Of a stretch of DNA of 11,887 nucleotides, positions 8,622 to 11,887 are shown piece after piece. The first letter of the stretch is position 1; the number at the start of each line of letters is the position of its first letter. This DNA comes from Actinomycetota bacterium (lineage in GTDB: Bacteria > Actinomycetota > Actinomycetes > Nanopelagicales > Nanopelagicaceae), in the NCBI GenBank assembly GCA_947494085.1, contig CANLTP010000020.1, forward strand, positions 1 through 11,887. Reading direction: 5' to 3'. A model generated the notes under the pieces. The model was given only the letters and a program-made list of their open reading frames with translations, searched no databases and was not told where the DNA came from. Position numbers and translations under genes: made by a program.

Positions 8622-9384
8622 TGTGAGTGCGTGCCCTTGCAAACCTCATTAAGCCGCTAGAGATATTCGAGAGACTTGAACTCTGCATCCGAAGACCAAA
8701 GAAGAGAACGATGGTGTTTGATGGGCTAATTTCTCCGTTAAAACTTAGTGCAATCAATGCTCCAAAAAGAATCAACATAGCTAAACCAGAGAGCAAGGTT
8801 CCGGTCTCGCCAGAGCGAATTCGAGTTCCTATCTTTACTGCATTTGGGACGTATTCCTTGCGTTCTTTCGCCTTTACAAAGCTGCGTTGTGACTTCAACT
8901 GTTTTCCATAAATTCTTCCTAAAACTTGTAGCACTGCAGTAACAATGGCAATATTTAGAAGGCCAAATTTCCAATTCAAAAAAGTGAAGAAAACAATAAT
9001 TACGCCCATCTGAGTGAAGATGCTCAGCAAAGTTGTTAACTCGAAAGCTTGCGCCCAACGCCAGTTTTCCTTACTTCGCTGAACTTTCTTCTCTGATGCA
9101 TTGAAGGCTCTTTCAAAAACATTTACTCGATAGATCCTTTGAAAATAGTGACCTGCTCTTGTCCCGCCAAAGAATATAAAGAATCCAAGAACATATAAAA
9201 TTATTTGGGTTGTAGTTAATTCGCCCTCATGCAAAATAATCTGAGTGAATAATTTAGCTACTGCCAATTCAGAAACCGAAATAAATGCTGCAGTCAGCAC
9301 AAGCACAATTAAAATTACCCGAAATTTTGTGGTCGGGAATAGCTTCAACATCGAATCCTTGAAATGCTTAAACATTGTGCGCAC
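8614..9384 (-). CDS. Membrane protein resembling an ABC exporter transmembrane domain without ATPase
   Basis: A 256-residue protein with six predicted membrane segments (about residues 21-50, 58-80, 113-137, 139-158, 196-214 and 221-236). The order of a long helix pair, a tight TM3-TM4 hairpin around LNWKFGLL followed by basic GRIYGKQLKSQR, and a last pair with SPSNTIVLFF and GLMRFARAR resembles the type I ABC exporter membrane domain. No Walker A, signature or Walker B motif follows, because the protein ends after TM6, and no separate ATPase is encoded in the window. The two cytoplasmic loops are clearly shorter than in ordinary exporters. It may be a degenerate exporter half, a flippase-like helper or a scaffold. 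The GTG at 9384 is preferred over the ATG at 9375: it lies three bases after the preceding stop and has AAGGA 11 bases upstream. The family assignment is from memory of the pattern and is tentative. Confidence 0.6.
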   Translation of the reverse strand: MRTMFKHFKDSMLKLFPTTKFRVILIVLVLTAAFISVSELAVAKLFTQIILHEGELTTTQIILYVLGFFIFFGGTRAGHYFQRIYRVNVFERAFNASEKKVQRSKENWRWAQAFELTTLLSIFTQMGVIIVFFTFLNWKFGLLNIAIVTAVLQVLGRIYGKQLKSQRSFVKAKERKEYVPNAVKIGTRIRSGETGTLLSGLAMLILFGALIALSFNGEISPSNTIVLFFGLRMQSSSLSNISSGLMRFARARTHSE

Positions 9385-9387
9385 GAG

Positions 9388-10161
9388 TTAATTATTCCTT
9401 AGTTTCGCTGAAGACACGATAGCTGCGACATGACCAACCGTAACAAATAGTGAGATTCCGAGCGCAATCTCCAAGGATTCATTAAAAGTTCCGAATATCG
9501 CTACATAAATCGTGAACTCGACCGAATGAAACATTCGCTGCGCTGGAATGAAATTAAATAATTTTCGAAGCTTCCGAAGAATCCCTTTGACTGGCATATT
9601 GATTCCAGTTTTATCCTGAATTTTTGGAAGTCCAGAGAATGCTCGGGCTACATGGACTGCGTCGTTAAGTCCTTTATTTACGATCACTAAAATAGCTAAG
9701 AGGGCGCCAAGGAATGGGAAAATCGATCCAGTAATTGGTTCATTTGGCCAATTCGCAAGGCGTAAGCCAAAGCAAATTGGTATCAAACCTTCAGCTGCAT
9801 AATGGCCGAGTTTGTCTAAGAAAATTCCCATAGGCGATTTAGTCTCGCGCCATCTCGCAACTTCGCCATCACAGCAATCAATCAGCATCTGCAATTGACT
9901 TAGAAAGAGCGCAATTGCTATTCCTTGCCAGCCTTGAATTAGAAGTGCAGGACCAATTGAGGCGCCAACAATAATCATTAGCCACGTGACACCATTTGCA
10001 GTAATTGGGGTCATTAAGAAAATTCTTGTTAGATAAGGCGAAATTCTTCTCTGATAAAGATCAGCAACCCAATGTTCGGATGTTGATCTTCCAGTAACTG
10101 ATGGTGGCTGTGAGACCTCGCGAATCTGAGCAATAGTGGGTCTAGTCGGTCTAGTTGTCAT
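9388..10161 (-). CDS. CDP-alcohol phosphotransferase family protein with variant active site
   Basis: A 257-residue membrane enzyme of the CDP-alcohol phosphatidyltransferase family, which moves a phosphoalcohol group from a CDP-linked donor onto an acceptor hydroxyl. Residues 95-120 contain the signature, DCCDGEVAR followed by eight residues, Gly112, Asp116 and then His120. The usual pattern ends in Asp (DxxDGxxAR-x8-GxxxDxxxD), so the fourth Asp is His here, in DKLGHY. The donor-side segment TPITANGVTWL at about residues 51-61 is typical. Five to six hydrophobic helices follow the amphipathic N-terminus. The first 30 residues are polar and lack similarity I can name. The gene starts three bases after the stop of the larger paralogue and clearly belongs to the same operon. 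Donor and acceptor cannot be deduced; inositol, glycerol or another polyol are candidates. Confidence 0.85.
   Translation of the reverse strand: MTTRPTRPTIAQIREVSQPPSVTGRSTSEHWVADLYQRRISPYLTRIFLMTPITANGVTWLMIIVGASIGPALLIQGWQGIAIALFLSQLQMLIDCCDGEVARWRETKSPMGIFLDKLGHYAAEGLIPICFGLRLANWPNEPITGSIFPFLGALLAILVIVNKGLNDAVHVARAFSGLPKIQDKTGINMPVKGILRKLRKLFNFIPAQRMFHSVEFTIYVAIFGTFNESLEIALGISLFVTVGHVAAIVSSAKLRNN
9396..9400 (-). promoter_or_regulatory. Ribosome binding site AAGGA deciding the start at 9384
   Basis: AAGGA on the minus strand lies 11 bases before the GTG at 9384 and 20 before the alternative ATG at 9375. It sits inside the 3' end of the preceding gene and supports the GTG start. The spacing is somewhat long for an ideal site. 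Confidence 0.4.
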
Positions 10162-10164
10162 TTA

Positions 10165-11790
10165 TTAGCCAACCTTTTCGTTCCGACTAAGAACCCACTG
10201 AACTGAAGAAATAATAAAGAATAGGGCACAGAAATAATAAACCAGAATTGTTAGTGACCAGCCCAGCCAAATCCAAAGCGCAATAATTAACAGTCGACCA
10301 AATATAAAACCACCTGCGATGGCGAGCCAGGCCGGCTTTTTCTCACCTTGAAGTGCGCGATACATATTGTCGTAATGGTTAAAGAGAATTGCGAGCAACA
10401 ATAAAAAGATAATTGACTTATCTAATTCTGAAATAACTGCAATTTCAATCAGTATTGCGCCTTCTAGTAGGCGAAGTAGTGAAGGTGTAAGCCAGTCAAA
10501 GCGATTGGTCGAGTCCTTATTTATAAACGAGTCAATTTGATCATCAATCAAATTCTTATTGACTCTATCTTTTGGCCAGGTAAGAGTTTTCTTAAATCTG
10601 CCTAAAAAGACAACTGCGATAGAAATTATTGAAAGTATTGGCATCACGATAAAAGTAAACTTGGCTCCGCCAATTACAGAGGAAGCGCTAATTACTAGCC
10701 AGCGCTCTCCGATGGGGAATTGCACCGCCTTTTTCGCCCAGTATTCCAGGCGGTTCTTCTTTTCTCGCTCAGTTGAAACATAACCATCATTTTTTAAATC
10801 AAAAGCTAATGGTTCAAGGTGTGAGCTTCTGATTTTATTTATTCGTGCAAAATTATAGTCAGATAAATGTCTGAAGGTTTGAAATAGCATCATTCCCATT
10901 GCTGGGATCCAAAGGTCTTCGCCACTTTTCGCAGCACCATATGCCAGTGCAAAGAAAACTAAATACTCTTTAATTCGATCAGTAATCGCATCAAGCCAGG
11001 CGCCTAATTGTGAAAATTGCCGGGTGTATCTTGCGAGTTCGCCATCAACACAATCGATAATTATGCTGAGTTGAAGTAAGACCGCTCCTGCAAATATTGC
11101 CCAGAAACTTCCTTTACTAAATTCATATGCCGATAACAGCCCAATAGCAAAAGAAATCAAAGTAACTTGGTTTGGTGTCATCTTTAGGCGAACTGCTAGC
11201 CAGGTGAAGAGCTTTGAAATCTTCCGAAGGAAAAAGACTGAATAAAAACCATCATTTGCCCGATTTGCCAGCTTTAAACGCAAGTGCGCATCATTTAGTG
11301 CTGATATTTGATTCTGGGTTGCCAGGCGGTCAGCGCTGTTACTGCTTCTAATAAAAGGAGCTCCGGCAACTTCTGCTGGCGCAACCACTATTGCGGCACG
11401 CACTAGTGCAACGAGAATTAAGTCAATCGTGTTTCCAGGGTGGCCGGTATCTTTGATTTTTGAAAGAGTTTCAATAATTACTTGTCGCTGAAATTGTGAG
11501 AGCCGAATAATTCCGAGGAAGGTGTGGTTGCCATAGCCGACTTCATGAAAACCAGAACTGGCGCCAGAAATCTGACCCTGACTTACCCGGGTCTCACCAT
11601 TTTTTAACTTTGCGACTAGAGCCGTAGTTACCGTACGGGGATAATCGGTCAATAACTCAAGGTGGGGTTTAGTTACAACAGAATTAACATCAACGAGAAG
11701 CAAATCTTGATTGCTCGATTCGAATGCTAGAAGCACATCTGAAATCTTGGTGACCTGATCAATATCTAAGGTTCGTAGATTTCCCGTCAT
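10165..11790 (-). CDS. Three-domain CDP-alcohol phosphotransferase (nucleotidyltransferase-like N-domain, membrane C-domain)
   Basis: A 541-residue protein and first gene of the operon. Residues 1-150 look like a GT-A/nucleotidyltransferase-type domain (DLLLVDVNSVVTKPHLELL at 29-47, HTFLGIIRLS at 89-98) but lack the nucleotide-binding LAAGxGxR signature, so it is probably non-catalytic. Residues 185-395 are a CDP-alcohol phosphotransferase domain with MTPNQVT at 204-210 and a complete active site: Asp246, Asp249, Gly250, Ala253, Arg254, Gly263, Asp267 and Asp271. Residues 430-540 form a further membrane domain with a polar loop HYDNMYRALQGEKKPAW; it resembles a domain I recall as DUF5941 from similar actinobacterial proteins, an unverified match. 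The overall layout recalls inositol-phosphate cytidylyltransferase/phosphotransferase fusions. The active nucleotidyltransferase may be the divergent gene at 11853. The ATG at 11790 follows a leaderless-type -10 element. Confidence 0.85.
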   Translation of the reverse strand: MTGNLRTLDIDQVTKISDVLLAFESSNQDLLLVDVNSVVTKPHLELLTDYPRTVTTALVAKLKNGETRVSQGQISGASSGFHEVGYGNHTFLGIIRLSQFQRQVIIETLSKIKDTGHPGNTIDLILVALVRAAIVVAPAEVAGAPFIRSSNSADRLATQNQISALNDAHLRLKLANRANDGFYSVFFLRKISKLFTWLAVRLKMTPNQVTLISFAIGLLSAYEFSKGSFWAIFAGAVLLQLSIIIDCVDGELARYTRQFSQLGAWLDAITDRIKEYLVFFALAYGAAKSGEDLWIPAMGMMLFQTFRHLSDYNFARINKIRSSHLEPLAFDLKNDGYVSTEREKKNRLEYWAKKAVQFPIGERWLVISASSVIGGAKFTFIVMPILSIISIAVVFLGRFKKTLTWPKDRVNKNLIDDQIDSFINKDSTNRFDWLTPSLLRLLEGAILIEIAVISELDKSIIFLLLLAILFNHYDNMYRALQGEKKPAWLAIAGGFIFGRLLIIALWIWLGWSLTILVYYFCALFFIISSVQWVLSRNEKVG

Positions 11791-11797
11791 AAGCGGT

Positions 11798-11803
11798 AAT
11801 CTA
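11798..11803 (-). promoter_or_regulatory. -10-like element TAGATT of the six-gene operon (leaderless)
   Basis: TAGATT on the minus strand is followed by seven bases (ACCGCTT) and the ATG at 11790. It would be the main promoter of the operon running down to 6546, since no other gap in the operon exceeds three bases. No clear -35 element is visible. Confidence 0.5.
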
Positions 11804-11840
11804 TCGTGTCTAACAGGGAATCTTTAGATATAGACGGGTT

Positions 11841-11846
11841 GGAAAG
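11841..11846 (+). promoter_or_regulatory. Ribosome binding site GGAAAG of the right-edge gene
   Basis: GGAAAG lies six bases before the ATG at 11853. This gene therefore seems to use a leadered mRNA, unlike the other unit starts. Possible plus-strand -10 elements are TAATCT (11797-11802) and TATCGT (11802-11807), overlapping the divergent operon promoter; they are weak calls. Confidence 0.4.
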
Positions 11847-11852
11847 ATAGAG

Positions 11853-11887
11853 ATGGCTATTCAAGTTGTGATTTTGGCAGCAGGCAT
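11853..11887 (+). CDS. Nucleotidyltransferase, 3' end missing
   Basis: Only the first eleven complete codons are in the window, reading MAIQVVILAAG. A first beta strand followed by LAAG is the start of the GxGxR nucleotide-binding loop in NTP_transferase/MobA-like enzymes that make CDP- or NDP-activated sugars and polyols. The position, divergent from the CDP-alcohol phosphotransferase operon, suggests a cytidylyltransferase such as inositol-1-phosphate or glycerol-phosphate type, but the substrate cannot be known from this fragment. A good ribosome binding site supports the start. Confidence 0.7.
   Translation, partial: MAIQVVILAAG

Noticed and set aside
8622..8642. TTG start of the glycosyltransferase at 8642
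   Set aside because: It would overlap the preceding gene by 29 bases and add residues before the usual GT2 first strand; the GTG at 8621 gives the same 8-base overlap seen elsewhere in the operon.

Overview
The window looks like a piece of a streamlined, AT-leaning actinobacterial chromosome. The best fit is a free-living aquatic lineage such as the freshwater acI / Nanopelagicales group, but this is an inference. It rests on the actinobacterial CBS-containing GuaB1 enzyme, the modest GC content judged by eye, and extreme compactness. With the starts chosen here, only about 176 of 11,887 bases lie outside genes, the longest gap being 62 bases. No tRNA, rRNA, CRISPR array, insertion sequence or intrinsic terminator was seen.

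Left part (1-6553), housekeeping and transport. It holds the end of a TrmH/SpoU-type RNA methyltransferase (+), a TPR-repeat protein (-), guaB1 (+, a GMP reductase-type IMPDH relative), an NCS1 nucleobase permease (-), a YbjJ-like MFS transporter (+) and a type I phosphomannose isomerase-like cupin (+). Genes alternate as divergent and convergent pairs. guaB1 and the NCS1 permease converge with abutting stop codons and plausibly both serve purine/pyrimidine salvage.

Right part (6546-11790, all minus strand), an apparent six-gene operon. In transcription order it encodes a three-part CDP-alcohol phosphotransferase (degenerate nucleotidyltransferase-like N-domain, catalytic membrane domain, C-terminal membrane domain), a second CDP-alcohol phosphotransferase with His in place of the last motif Asp, a membrane protein resembling the transmembrane half of an ABC exporter without an ATPase, a family 2 glycosyltransferase, a glycerophosphodiester phosphodiesterase and a membrane-anchored M15 (VanY-like) carboxypeptidase. 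Junctions are 3-base gaps or 4- to 8-base overlaps. A divergent gene at the right edge begins with a nucleotidyltransferase signature (VVILAAG), the kind of enzyme that would make the CDP-alcohol substrates. Together these suggest a system that makes, moves and trims a phosphodiester-containing envelope glycoconjugate or lipid. The product is unknown and this is the most interesting part of the window.

Regulation. Six transcription units begin with a TANNNT -10-like hexamer 6-8 bases before the start codon and no Shine-Dalgarno sequence, which is the signature of leaderless mRNAs. Convergent gene pairs share or abut their stop codons, leaving no room for terminators between them.
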